Notes: generated by a model not told the origin, from the letters alone. Shown: positions 38,727 to 51,124, counted from the first letter of the stretch. The stretch is 64,000 nt of DNA from Epiperipatus broadwayi (GCA_028023455.1 JAQFVV010012497.1:3036001-3100000), one strand, 5' to 3'. Numbers and translations: made by a program.

Positions 38727-38824
38727 CTTGTAGTATGATGAGGTTCAGGTAATAATTCATATATTGTCTTCTTATCATTTATATCATAGAGACGAATACT
38801 GCCAGAACGATTACCATGAAGAAG
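38727..38824 (-). CDS. wdr91: WDR91 coding exon
   Basis: This 98-nt exon follows AAATTTCAG. It reads LLHGNRSGSIRLYDINDKKT, then IYELLPEPHHTT, and ends with the first two bases of an Arg codon before GTAAAAA. The strand G.(R)SG.(I/V)RLYD followed by a KK motif matches the LLLLG..G.VRLYD..AKK segment of vertebrate WDR91, directly before the SLACSP-like segment that the next exon supplies. The exon begins in phase 0, so the missing upstream exon must end on a codon boundary. Confidence 0.93.
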
Positions 38825-40049
38825 CTGAAATTTTTTTAAACAAAGATTAAAGGAAAAAATGTCTTCAAAAAATTGAAAATTCTTTTTATTTAAATTAAAC
38901 ACACAAAAAAACATAAAAAATAAAAAGGAAAACATAAATATATTTTCAGAAATAAAAATAAATGATTTAAAATTTCTTGCTTAAATCCAAGAGAAAAAAA
39001 AAATCTCTTCCCACCCTTTACGTATTTATATACATATGAAGCCCAACAAAGACAAAAATTACTCCTGTGTGTAATTAAAATTAAGGTCACAAAACTGAAT
39101 TAAATCAATTAATCATATGATGAATGGATGTCTATCTATCAGTTCACCCACTAATCTATCTATTAATCCATTAAGCTATCTAGCTACATAAAAAATATAT
39201 ATATATTTTTTTACTAAAAGAGCTGTGTTATTGCTAAATGCAGTTGAAGATAACACCAACTTCTGATAATCACGTGAATAATTTATGATTGCTTTCTCTA
39301 TTCTAAAACTAGACATGTATGGCTGAGGAAAATAGATTTAAACAATTCTGGAAAATATTTAGATAAGCCTGATTTGTGATTTGGTAAAATGAATTTTTGG
39401 TTAGTCCACTATCAACAGCTGTGCAATATAAATTTTAATAAAAATACAATAATCATAAAATAAATAAATAAATAAAGGCTTTCTTTAAGAAGGATTGTTA
39501 GAGAGGGCTTAGATATAGTTTACAGACATCAATATGAGAGTATAAACAGTTTATATATATACACACACAAAACACCTAGTATTGCCATATCCAACTTTCA
39601 AAACTGGTAGATGTGAACTCATACAATAATATATACATTGCAGGCTTAATACCATTAAAAAAAATATGGAAAGAATATTTCTGATGGTCATTTTATTGTG
39701 ATACAGAAAAAAATTATAAAACTATTATGCTCTACATCTTTAAGAGTACATATGTATGAACAGAAATAAGAAAAGTAAAAAATCAATTTTTTTTATTATA
39801 GAAATACAACAGGTTTCTTTTTCATATATATATATTGTAATAGGATGGGGGTGATGGATGGTCAGGTGAAGGTGTGATGGCAAGATTTTAGTGAACCTGG
39901 GGTGATGGCATATCATGATTGATTATGAATCACTATAAAAAAATGTAAAATAATGATTGAAGTAAGAGATATTACAAAATATATAAGCAAATTTTATATA
40001 TTATAGAAGAACATGAGATCAATGAGATCTCTCTATGAGATCAGCTAGT

Positions 40050-40630
40050 TAACTCCGCAGAGCATCTAAAAGTATAATTAACTACCAACCAACATTATAA
40101 AAAGTAAAAATACTCATTCAAAAGTAATACCATTCATCATCATGAATGATTTATCAATCAGACTACATCAGAATAAAATCAAAAAGTTAATCTTGTGACT
40201 GGATTTGAAAAAGGTCTCCTGTAGACCTGGCTAACTATTGAGCCTTTGCCAGCTTGGGCAATTATTTGAACATTAATTTGAATGCATAAACTAAGTGCTC
40301 ATTCATCAGAATACGATAATCATAAAAATCTAAACAATTATGCTGGGATATTAAAACATGCTGATCATCATCAATGCTCTGGTCACTTGTACCATTAATG
40401 TATTGGCCAACTATAAACTTAAGTTCTAATAAGACTAAACTAAATAAACTGTAAGGCATGGGCTTTAAAAAATATAATCTTAGTGCCATACCAGGACAAT
40501 GTCATACTAGAATGCCCCTTGCACTAATATACATCCCCATTCATATAATCAGACCGATATGCATAAATCTAGCTCAGAAGAACACTTATGGTGACCAAGA
40601 AAATGATGGAATACAAATTTTAAGAACTGA
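40050..40630. repeat. possible dispersed repeat (pair with 49960-50560)
   Basis: Words occur in the same order in both regions: aagtgctcattc against aagcacattcaaatg, an aatacgataatcataa-like stretch, acatgctgatcatcatcaatg against acatgctgatcatcaatgtt, and later tttaaaaaatataatctta. The similarity is patchy and the unit undefined. The minus frame at 40262-40489 lies within it and is not recognised. Confidence 0.35.
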
Positions 40631-41649
40631 ATGAAAGTTTATTAACAATAAAAAAAATGAAGTTAAGGTCTGCAGAATATGGCTATACACATAAGCCTTC
40701 TGATTTTGATTAACATATAATAAAAAAAAATATTACATTGTGGTTTACATGATTAATATACAAATTTCAAGTTACTGTATGGTGATTTACATATAACACA
40801 CACATATATGCACACAGCTGCACATTTTACTGTTACATGAATATATTTCAACTGACATTTAATAAATTTAAAAAAAATGATTAAAGTTTTCATATGCTCA
40901 ATTGACACTCATTGATATATATATATGCATACATGTGTGTGTGGCTAATTTCTGAACATTATTTAAATTGTCCTACAATAATACATGATTAAACTTTGAA
41001 GTTATATTTTTAATAATACAAACACCTACACTAGGTTTACTAAAACACATATATAAAATTGCACAATTATTAACATGAAAATTTGATTTTGTCAAAACAA
41101 TAAATGACAATAATTTTTATAATTACTAATTCCATTTTGAATATATATAAAATTTACATATATACATGTCTATCAATAAAAATAAAAAGTTTATCAAATT
41201 CTATTACAATTTCTTTTTCTTTAAAAAATAAAATCAATTTTCTTCTTTTTTTATAAGTTTATAAAAATTCTTTTCTTATTGAAAATAAAATCATGTTTTA
41301 ACTGATTATTGTTAATTATAACGATTTTAGAATTGTCTTTAAATTAATCTAAAAGAGATTTGTTTTGATCAATGAATTCAATCATTTCATTCACTCAAAA
41401 TTTTACTTGCATTATTTAAAAAAAAAAAGATTTTAAAATATTCTTCTATATATGTCTCATGATCATAGGTTGCTTCTCTAAAACATTTTAAAATATCTTT
41501 TAATGTTAATTCTGCTTTTTAGATTTTCTTCTTAATCCAGGCAGAGTTATTTATATCCGTTACTTTTTTTTATATTTAAGATAATACAGTTCTATATTAT
41601 ATATCTCACTTTTTAAAATGTCATTTTTAAAAATGAATTATTAAAAACA

Positions 41650-42060
41650 ACTCACATTATAAAATATGACGTGATGTGTTGATCATAGCAGCATATGTAT
41701 ACCAATTCTTCAAGCTTTCTCTCGGTAAGCTTGGTTTTTGGGCCATTAGGAAAATATAGTCCAGATAAGTTAATCTGCAATGATCTCCCTTCTATCCAGA
41801 ATTGTTCCAGGCAAGCATCTGCTTTCTTAGACCACATTTAAGAAGGCTAGACTCACCAGAAGTTGACCTGGAGCTCATGCAAGTCAACTCCAGTAGTGAA
41901 CTATAAAGCTTCTTCTTTCTTGACTCCAGCTACATCTTCATGATAACTCTGTCTAATTCTGCCAGCCATCTCTCTGGCCATCTAATTGCTTCCAACTTGC
42001 AACTAGCTATTCTGCATCTCAAAAATATTAAAACCAGAGTTTCTTCAAAAAAAATTGTGG
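41650..42060. other. G+C-richer unidentified segment, possible element remnant
   Basis: About 400 bp stand out by composition. On the minus strand they contain partly open sequence, including a 61-residue frame at 41652-41837 (MWSKKADACLEQFWIEGRS at its start). I do not recognise a family. No terminal repeats or duplications were seen, and splice-site context for a WDR91 exon is lacking. Confidence 0.3.
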
Positions 42061-43189
42061 TGCTAGTCAAAACTGAACTGATATTTTTATCAGCTCTTTT
42101 GAGGTGATAAAAATACTTTAATAAAAAACAGTTTTTTCTGTCTAATCCTTATCTTGATTAAAAACAGTCTTAATCAAAAGCTATTTTTAGATTTCTACTA
42201 GATAGAAACTTTATTCAATTAATTAAAAATGATTTCAAAATAGATAACAGAAATCAAATTATAAAACACTTGTTTTCAAAAACAGAATAAAAATATTAAT
42301 ATTTATTTAGACTTTTTTAAATGTTTATTTATAATAAAATTTTGTTTTAAATCCAGAGTTATTTAATCCTTCATAGTTATTATTATTCCCAGTGAATGTA
42401 GAAAAATATCTACAAAAATTTGTCTGTGTTTATTTCTACTTTTCCTTTACTTTATATATATATGTGCACACATGCAACTATGTTGCTGTGTGACATGTAA
42501 CCCAACCGATTACAATATAGTGAACTCTTAATCTACTAAATACACATATATTATTTTTTAGTATTATCATCTACTTTCTTGGATTTTGAATTTAAAATTA
42601 TAGAAATATGTGTTATAAAAATATACATTTATCATTTTTCAAAGAGTCATTTTTTGGCATTTTATTGTTGACACATTATGATCCCAATGCAATATTTAAA
42701 CACATGGATAGTTTGCTTTTTAAAATTTGATCCAATATTTTTGTTTTTATTTTTAAAAAAAATGATATATTTTTTAAAATAATAATCAATCTTTTTATTA
42801 CTACTCATTCATATTATCAAAAATAAAATAAAGAAGTGTTATTATTATAAAGCATGTTATATGATTATACAAATTATATATATTTATGAGATATTTATAA
42901 TAATTTTTTTATATTTAAATAAATTCAATACATTTAAATATAATGTTATCAAGCTTAGCTTTAAGACAGGATGTACAATAACCAAAAAAATCAAAAATGA
43001 TACAACAAAAATAAATATATGCATATATATTAGGAAAGAAAAAAGACGGCTATATATATATAAATATTTAAATCTATACAGCATGTGTAGTGGGGGCTTT
43101 CCCTTGTGATTGTTACAAATTAAAAACACAGTGCTGGATAAACAAATAACTCACTATATATGTTTAATATTACAACTAAACATGAGGAA

Positions 43190-43390
43190 CAGTAAATTGT
43201 AAAAATTTTGCAAGTGTCAATTATTAACACATAGTGAATGGAATTAAAAGTAATTAATTGGGATCTTCACAGTCTCATTTCTAAATGCTTAAGATTTGTT
43301 TATACATATATGCTTAGGTAAAAAGTTAAGGTGGATTATTCATCTTATCTTTTCAAAAAACTTTATCTTGTATTTAGAAAGGAAAGAATT
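43190..43390 (+). repeat. dispersed repeat family F, third copy
   Basis: It shares aaatgcttaagattt, the tacatatatgcttaggta-like span, tcatcttatcttttcaaaa and ctttatctt with the block at 4720-4925, in the same orientation. Confidence 0.45.
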
Positions 43391-43620
43391 TCTTAAGTGT
43401 TTAAATCTATATAGCACATATCTAGGGAGGTGATTCACTAATGATTAATACTATAAACATAAATTGAACCCAATTAAATTATAATCCTTCTATCTTCATG
43501 AATTTATAACAATCTTATTTAGACTTTAAATGAAATAAGAATTAAATATATTATTAAATATAATACAAGATTCAAAGTGAAACAAATAAGAAGAAAATTC
43601 AAAGTATATAATATAACAGT

Positions 43621-43830
43621 CGGAAAGAATGGAGTCTTACCGTATCTGCTGTACAGGGCGCTATTAAGTTATTAGAACCTAGAAAATTTATAAAGTAGGC
43701 AGATATGCACTGTTAAGATCCAACTTTTACATATATATGGTTTATTCTGACCGTCAGCCCAATGCCACTAGCTCAGCAGAGCAGTAGAGATTAATAATAA
43801 TGATATATATTATCAAAATATATTAATATT
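43621..43830 (-). repeat. tRNA-related SINE-like element
   Basis: On the minus strand it begins near gctctgctgagctagtggca followed by ttgggctgacggtcagaat. This is the sort of GAGCTAGTGGC head found in tRNA-derived SINEs. It ends in a G+C-richer tail containing tagcgccctgtacagcagat. Between is tatatatgtaaaagttggat and gtgcatatctgcctac. The tail includes chance AG and GT sites (see rejected items). Only one copy was seen in this window, so the boundary is approximate. Confidence 0.45.
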
Positions 43831-43971
43831 TAAAAAAAAGAATAAAATAAGCCCCTGCCAGTAACACAGAAACATTTATTTAGCACATATAAATAAAATT
43901 GAGGAATAAAATTTATATTTAGATTTTAGGTTGGTTATTAATTTTTAAATTTAAATTTTTAGTTTGAACAA

Positions 43972-45596
43972 TCCGCACAGATTTGTTTAATAATATTTTT
44001 AAGAGTGTCGAGTATAAATAAACTACATAGATTGCATTTGAAAGAAAATATTCTATTCCTGATTTAACCTTAGGCCAAAAGTTTGCAGCCAAACCGTCAA
44101 TCCATCTGATATATCAATGTATTCAATGCAGTATGAATATGACAGCACAAATACCATACTGTCAGGAATGTACATCTGAACAACATGGTTATAAAAGACA
44201 TTGACTCTCGTCCAGACAGGGATACTACTTCTGTCTGACAAGAAGAGCAATAAATTTCCGTCTTACTATCCCATTGCATAGGCAAAAAGGGGGTGTGCGG
44301 TGTATTATGCAATCCTGCACATAGCGAATCTCATACTACATCCTACTAATTACACCAATATATTCAACCCATTGACCCAATTTAACTACAGAACAAATAA
44401 CCTAAAATTACCCTCCCTTAAACTAACATATATAACTTTACAAATCTATGCAACCATTCATGCCCAACTTAAATTTAACATTTATATAAGTTCGCACAGA
44501 TGAATTTTATAAAAGTTTGTTTTATAATGTTGAGTATAGATAGACTACATAGATTACACGGTTAAAAACATTTCACAATAAACATAAACGATCAAAATAT
44601 AAAGTCATTGATGGAATTGGAGAGGAAAATTTACAAGAAACTCAAGGGCATTCATCATAAGATGCCGCATTGACACCAATAACTTAAAAAACACCTGCAC
44701 AAATACATTTTTTTAGATATTCAACATGAGATATCATATTTACCGAACGTCTATATATTCTAATCAAATATGAAAATGAAAACATAATTAAACGTTAACG
44801 AATCCATGCGGTCATCTATACCCAACTTAAATTTAATGCATTTAAACAATTTATACAATATTAACAAAAAAAATGAATGATTTTTAGCAAACTCAAATGT
44901 ATAAAAATTAAACATTAATAATTGATTTGAAGAGTCAGATTAAAGTTCATTTTTTTTAAAAAAATTTGGTTGAGCTTATCAAATCTTGAAAGTTCTTAAT
45001 TATTTTTTTAAAAATTTTTCAGTTATATCTCTTACAGTAGAGAAGCTCCTGGTTTCTGGTGTCAATTCCCACGGTCTTTATTTGAAGACCGGTCTATCTG
45101 AAGGTGGCTTTAGCTGGTTCAATCCTGGTATTACAGTCCTTTCATTTTTAAATAAGTGAGAGAGGTGATAAGTGTGTCTTATTACGCCTCTCAAAAACAA
45201 TCAAGCTGGAACTATTCTTAATTTCAATATTTTTCCTTTTATACCGACTGTCCGGATTCACTGAACAATGGTTTCCTGTTCCAAATTTTCGTTACGGTCC
45301 GAGCCTTCATTGCTGCTTCTATTGGACACCTAATTTATTTTTGTTCTCTTATCTATATTTCATCTGACTTTTTTATATAACAGCCCCAAGGCTAGTTTGC
45401 TTTTCGATAACACAATCTTTAATTTAAAAGAACAATCATTTCCATTTTGAGATTACAGGAATTAATTAATATCTGATTCCATTTTTACTTACATTACTTT
45501 AAAAAAATATTAATCTTTAAATCTTTAACCCTTTTTTTATTTATATTTAGATCTTTACTTTTTTTTTTTTTTTATAAAGTTTTGCATCTGTGCGAA
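43972..45596. mobile_element. composite repeat with TCGCACAGAT termini
   Basis: The terminal word (c/t)cgcacagat occurs at 43973 and 44492 facing right and inverted at 45585-45596 (catctgtgcgaa). Behind the two right-facing ends the sequence is duplicated: gagtataaataaactacatagatt near 44011 and gagtatagatagactacatagatt near 44532; then cccaacttaaatttaa near 44462 and again near 44820. Interior sequence includes a G+C-richer part (45040-45330) with a B-box-like word (ggttcaatcctgg). The overlapping frames 44053-44503 have no domain I know. The layout suggests a transposon with tandemly duplicated left part; its class is unknown. Confidence 0.5.
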
Positions 45597-46124
45597 TATA
45601 TATATATGTTTAACAACTCTTCAATTTTTTTTAGCTTTTAGTTTTTATTTACGAACTTAAGTTTTTTCTTTTTAAAAAATCAATTTTTATTTATGATCTT
45701 TTTATTTTAATTTTAAATTAATGTAATGGCATATTATATACCGTTACAATAAATTATGATATATTTAAGCATCAAAAGAAAAAAAGGTGAAAGTTATTTC
45801 ATAATATAATTTTTCAATATTGTTTTAAGTTCACTAAAAATCTCTTAAATTTTTAAAATATTCTGATAAATCATTTAATATTTTAGGAATCTAATAACCT
45901 TTAATTCTGTCCCCATATTTACTTTAAGGCATTGTAAATATTATTATTTCTTAGATTGAAAGCTTTATTAGTTCTCTCTCTATACTTCTTATCAATTATT
46001 AAAAACAATTCTATGTATTTTAATAATTTATCAAAGTATAAAATGCAAGTGATAAATCCTCACCATTATCATTATTAAAAATTAAAATTATTAATCTTTT
46101 CGAAGTTTGGTTAATTTATTACAA

Positions 46125-47998
46125 ATTATAACAAGAAGGTAAGCCACAAAGTTGATAGGGAAAATTTGATTATTGTGACAGAAATGAGACAGAATGTAGA
46201 TTTGTGGAGACAATAGAAAAAGAAGAACTATATATTAAAAACTCTTTCTATGAGAAAAATGCCAAATGAAGAGGGACATGGAAGCATCCAAATGAAGGTA
46301 TAGAAGAATTGGATTATATTTTGACTAACAGAAAAAATATTTCAAGATTGTAAACTTCTTAATAGATTCAATACACAGGAAATGATCATTGATTAGTGAG
46401 ATACATGTTAATGCAAAACTAGAGATAAAAATTATTTAAAAAAAAAAACAACAAACAGTATTAACAGATGACATGCCCAACTTCAGAAACACTCCAATGA
46501 ATTTAAATCAGAACTTGCAAATCATTTAAAAATAATAATAGATTTGGAAGATTGTTCAGATTTAAATAAAATTAATAAGAAGATGACTGATATAAAAAAA
46601 AACAGCAATTTTCCAATAAAGGTTTTACTGAGACAAGACAATGTATAAAGAAAAGAAGGAATATAAATTTTTTTAAAAATAATCCAATAATAAAAGAGTT
46701 ATTAACAATAAAAGAAAAACAATTGGGAATTGGCAAGAAAATATTATATAAGAGAAAAAAAGTCTCAAAAGTAAAACAATATTTTATTACTGGAAGGAAA
46801 CATTTCTGCAATTTAAAAAAAAAAAATGGAACTATTATTAAAAAAAAAGATGACATCTTGAAATATGTGAAAGAATTCTAAAAAAAAATTATACAATAAT
46901 AAAAAACAAGAAAACAATGTATCCCCTATAGTTATTGCATCTTCTGAAATACCAAATATTGTAAATGAAGAAGTGGTACACAAATTTATAAAAAGAGAAG
47001 CAGATGAAGAAATAGAGAAATTGTTCACTAGATTTATACAACAAATGTCTAAATGATGAAGATGTACCAGATGACTGGAACAATATAATAGTAATATTAT
47101 TGTTTAAGAAAGGTGACTAAGTAAACATTAAAAAGTACAGACCTATCAGTCTTCTATCAAAATCTTTATGAAGGCAATTATAATTCATCTACTTTGGATC
47201 TTAAACAACTAAAACTACAAACTGAACTTAAGTGGGGTTAACACAATGAATTACATCCAAGTATTAAGAGAGTTATAAAAAGGATCAGTGAAATGAGTTG
47301 CCATCATGTTCTGAATTTATAGATAATGAAAAGGCAATTGGATCCGCGAAATAGTCACAGGATATTGCCATATTCTGAAGAATATTTATCAAAATGCAAC
47401 AGTATGATTAGATTATATGATGATACTAAAAGATTAACATAGAGAAGAGTGTACAACAGAGGAATTCAATATCTTCAAAACTTTTACAGCAGTTTTACAA
47501 TAAGTATATTGTGAATAATATTTTGTTTAAATCGCATGTTGTTATTAAATTAGTAATGACTGGAAGGTTGCTATTCTTCCACATGCGCTTTACTATTACT
47601 TTCAGACAGCCAATAACTGTTAAAACAGCGGTCTGAGGAGCGATCAGGCCTAGACACATGACAGAGATTTTTTGACAAGAAAAGAATGATACCACTCTTC
47701 TCTTTTACTTAACTTATATATATATAAGCCTGTCTTAAGCATCTTGGCTTGAAAGCATGAATATATAAACATATGTGAATTAAAATGGAAAGTTAAGAGA
47801 ATAAATAAAAGATTATTTAATTAATCTACATTTTACAAATGATTTTGCAAACAATATTTCATAACTTCAGGAAATGTTGCAAGAGTTATAAGGCAAAAGT
47901 AAGAAAATAAAGCTAAAGATAAAAAAAAAAACTATGTTAATGTTGTTTAATGAATTTTTTCTGCAAAAAATAAATAAATTAATATTTATAAATTAGAA
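46125..47998 (+). mobile_element. RTE-like LINE copy 2, 5' portion (interrupted)
   Basis: It has the same family and order as the copy at 35340-37860. The endonuclease part includes WKHPNEGIEELDYILTN, then a lysine-rich linker. The RT part gives VPDDWNNIIVILLFKKGD, KKYRPISLLS near 47130 and a FIDNEKA motif near 47320. Stops and frameshifts are frequent. It carries a family I insert (47517-47773) and is split by the transposon at 48007-49344, after which it resumes at 49353. The minus frames at 46572-47083 are shadows of the A-rich coding strand. Confidence 0.8.
47517..47773 (+). mobile_element. family I insertion with 7-bp target duplication
   Basis: The insert is bracketed by tgtgaat at 47510-47516 and 47774-47780. 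The other LINE copy has uninterrupted sequence here (near 37140: ttgtaaattaaaatgg). The insert has a G+C-richer head (gcggtctgaggagcg, cagccaataact), an imperfect hairpin agaaaagaatgataccactc, the tatatataagcctgtcttaa stretch and a ttggcttgaaagcatgaat tail. These blocks parallel the 221-bp insert at 36709-36929. No coding capacity; the frame at 47495-47695 is spurious. Confidence 0.78.
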
Positions 47999-48006
47999 AA
48001 AAATTA

Positions 48007-49344
48007 GGTTGTTTTACAATAGCGTGTTGAAACCACCGGAGGGCGTTATTTCTGTGATGCCGTTTAGGTGGCCTACCACCGCTAGTGAGCGTTCTATTTC
48101 TAATGCGTAAGCCTAGAAATATTCCGTTCAGTATGGGGTGGCTGCTTGTGTCTATTTCTACGCTAATGCACAGAAACATGACATTGAATCTGCCGCAGAA
48201 GTTATCGTGTCAGCTTACAGCTCAGATTTGTGCTAAGCATTTTCGATGTGCAATCACATTTCACTTTTGGCTACAGTATCGGGTGAGGGTGTCTGGAATT
48301 TTGATTGTCAAAACTATTTTAATATTCATTAAGACGAACTCTCCCTCTAACTGCCATCTTTTAGGAATGTCTACTAACAATTATCAGCAAAGTCTCATGT
48401 TTCCCTAGGCCCCATTTCCTGCTCAAAAAATTCGGCAAGTGTAGGTTCCAGCGCGATTCAGATGAAATCACGCTCTAAGACCTGCTCTTCTGTGAGAACA
48501 ACGGCTAGCTTCATCGAATGGCTGAAATCGGAAAACTTGCTGCGAATGTCAAAGATTCTCTGACTGCTGCTGCTGGAAACAGGTTATCAAACAAAAGAGC
48601 TTTGAAGCTGCATGTGTGCTGTTCCTGAACAACCCTAAAAGTTGCTTTTAATTGCCGTAAATATATTTGTGGTTTTTGGTAATTACGGTAAAAAGTTGGT
48701 CAACCTTCGAGTCGTAGCGTTACGTTCGCTTAGGAATTGTAACCACTCATCCCCACCACCTTTCCCAAAGTTGGACCTTTTGATTGTAAATGTTTGGTAC
48801 CGTTAAATGGAAATCGATTTGGTATTTGTAATTTATTATAAAACAACAAAAATATAAAAAAGGAAAGAAGTTGATTTTGTCGTAGAATACCTGACTGCTG
48901 CCGTTAAAAAAAATGTAAGTAATGAGAAAGAATAAAAAGTAACTACTTTTTAAAATTCATTTCGATCAATGTACCCTTTTTTTTTTTGTTTGTTTTCATT
49001 CCAAAAATTGTTATTTGATAGATAGTAGTTTTGGTTAAATGTGATCAACAAAATCAAAAGCATACATATAAAAAAAAAAAGAATTCCTGTCCCCCCCCAA
49101 AAAAATATAAGTAATGAAAAGAATAACAAAAAACAAAAAATTAAGTACTTTTTTAAATTCAATTTTTTGACTTCTGCATATTTTTTTTTTTTGTTGTTGT
49201 CGCGTATTTCAAAATTTATTTGATATTACTTTACTTTGAAATGTGATAATAAACAAACCCAGTGGCGGCCCCGTAAACATTATATTTATCTTTGTTTACA
49301 AAGCCCGCCCTCTGACAATTTCAACACGCTATTGTAAAACAACC
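48007..49344. mobile_element. DNA transposon, 26-bp perfect TIRs, 8-bp target duplication
   Basis: Bases 48007-48032 and 49319-49344 are exact inverted copies starting GGTTGTTTTACAATAGCG, with partial similarity beyond (ggagggcg/agagggcg). The element is flanked by aaaaatta on both sides (47999-48006 and 49345-49352), an 8-bp target duplication. The 1338-bp interior is clearly richer in G+C and CG dinucleotides than the LINE around it, so it came from a different source and is fairly recent. The longest frame is 48085-48408 (107 residues), not obviously a transposase; it contains an ICAKHF word. Eight-base duplications are known for hAT, P and Merlin superfamilies; a GG-starting TIR fits Merlin best among these, but this is inference. 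Probably non-autonomous. Confidence 0.9.
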
Positions 49345-49352
49345 AAAAATTA

Positions 49353-49930
49353 ATATAGATGAAAACATAATGGATGAAATCAATTATATAGAATTAAATT
49401 TGGATGGAGTGCTTATGTTAAAAATAACTTAGTATTATAAAAAAAAAAAAGTCTAGCTGTTTGAAAATAAAGATTTTTAATAGATGTGTTTCATCAGTTC
49501 TTATGGTTATGAGGCATGAATACTTAATAAAAGCACAATACAGAAACTTCAGACTAATCAATGACATATGGAGAGATATTTTAGGAGTAATAAGGAGAGA
49601 TTAAAAATAAAATATGCGGGTGAGAGAATAAACAAGTATCACTGATATTATTGAAATAATTAGCAATCTGAAATGGAGCTAGATTGGACATATTTCTAAA
49701 AAAGAAAATAATAAATAGACAATTAAAGTCTTAAACTGGATCCTAAAAGATTGGAAAAGATTTTTTAAAAAAAGGACATGCGAGATGAATGAAAGAAAAA
49801 ATTTTGCTGATGTATTGTAAAGAACAGAAGCTAGAGATTGGACAAAAAGGGATCGTCCTACAATGGATCAATAATAGTTGAAAATGATATACATTGTAAC
49901 AGTACAGAAGGGGTAAATATGGGGATATGG
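49353..49930 (+). mobile_element. RTE-like LINE copy 2, 3' portion
   Basis: It continues the copy interrupted at 48006. Frames give INYIELNLDG, a YGHEA-like segment, ITDIIEIISNLKWS, IGHISKK, VLNWILKDWKR and a final RDRPTMDQ. The order W(S/N)WIGH, then VLNW.P(R/K)D.KR, then GRP..(R)W is the classic C-terminal end of RTE-type polyproteins. It ends near 49920 with cat/atc repeats (catcatcatcatcc), which may be the element's short-repeat tail. Confidence 0.8.
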
Positions 49931-49959
49931 TTGATCATCATCATCATCCTCACATATCA

Positions 49960-50560
49960 TAGTCAATGAACAAATATAAAAAGCATAAGAGATTCAGCAT
50001 AGAATAAAATAAGTAGTTATACTAATAAGTTACATCACCAATACTATACATGAATAATCAACAGACATCCCTTGTGCTGGATCTAAAATAGGTTCAATAT
50101 CAGGATTAATCCCAATTATCTAGTCAATGCCACACTTTTAGCATAATATAAACAATTTGAAAGCACATTCAAATGCTAAAGTATCTATCATAATAAAATG
50201 TTGAGATCCTGATACATGCTGATCATCAATGTTCTTACCATATGGTGCCATAGGTGTACAAACCGATTACAAATTAATTTACAATCTGTACAAAGTGCAG
50301 TGAACGAACTTTAAAAATGATCTTTAACTTTGGGCCACAAGAAAAACATCTGGATGCTCAATCATAAACGTATACCCCACATAAATATAAATTAACCATT
50401 ACTGTTCTAGAGCTAACTAAAAATCACAGGATCCTAAGGACCATGACTGTGAACAAGAGAAATAATTCACCTTAATTTAAATAGCCTTACTGGATCATTT
50501 ACAAATCCCTTAAAGCACAATGCTAGGATGAAATCAAGTCACATATTGCTAATTCATAAA
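49960..50560. repeat. possible dispersed repeat (pair with 40050-40630)
   Basis: See the partner region: acatgctgatcatcaatgtt and several flanking words occur in the same order. It follows the LINE 3' end directly. The boundaries and identity are unclear. Confidence 0.35.
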
Positions 50561-51124
50561 ACAGACAGCTAAAGGAATAAGACAATAACTTATTTTTTAA
50601 TAATTATTTAATGAAATTAACTAATAAATTAGTAAATTCAGAAAAGATATGACAATATGATAATTCTGAATCTAACAACATTTTGTAGTAAAAAATAATT
50701 TCATATCGCAAATAAGATTAACCAGATGCTTCTTATTACTAAATTAATTTTTATTCTGATTTATTGCCCCTTTTTAATAATTAAATCTGAAAACATTTTT
50801 CAAAAAGATAAAAATTTAAGAATAGCTAAAACATTCTTTTCTTATGGAAATGGGAAGGCCTCATAATTTAACATTTTGAAGGGGAAATAAAATAAATAAA
50901 ATGGGAAATAAAATAAATAAAATGTTCAACAAAAAAAACTTAAATCAAAATTATTCATTACCATCAATTCTTATCAATAAAAAAATATTTGCAAATAAAG
51001 ATGTGCACACTACAATACCTTATCATGGATTTCATTCTTTTGAATCCTAAATTTGTAGCTATAATGTTCAATTTTTTTGTTATTTTTTCTTCCTTGTTTC
51101 TTCAAATATTCAGAATAAAATAAT

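Noticed and set aside
43621-43658. 38-nt segment bounded by CTAG and GTAAG on the minus strand, in phase with the WDR91 exon at 38824
   Set aside because: The encoded SNNLIAPCTADT does not resemble the SLEW-type segment expected there, the phase does not fit the candidate exon at 61372, and the segment lies within a SINE-like repeat.
44228-44300. Minus-strand LPMQWDSKTEIYCSSCQTEV with a GTAAGA word, considered as a WDR91 exon
   Set aside because: The donor would leave a phase that cannot join the exon at 38824, and the surrounding sequence is part of the composite repeat 43972-45596.
46572-47083. Phe-rich minus-strand open frames of 64-94 residues
   Set aside because: They are complements of the Lys-rich LINE coding strand and have no domain.
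48085-48408. 107-residue frame as a THAP-domain transposase
   Set aside because: Only ICAKHF fits; the upstream cysteine pair, the conserved Trp and Pro and the AVPTIF-like box are not in place, so the similarity may be chance.
48950-49223. Opposing frames at 48950-49162 and 49041-49223
   Set aside because: Low-complexity poly-A and poly-T sequence inside the transposon; no protein similarity.
49263-49285. CAGTGGCGG word as a hAT-type terminus
   Set aside because: It lies inside the transposon whose real ends are the 26-bp repeats, and no inverted partner was seen.
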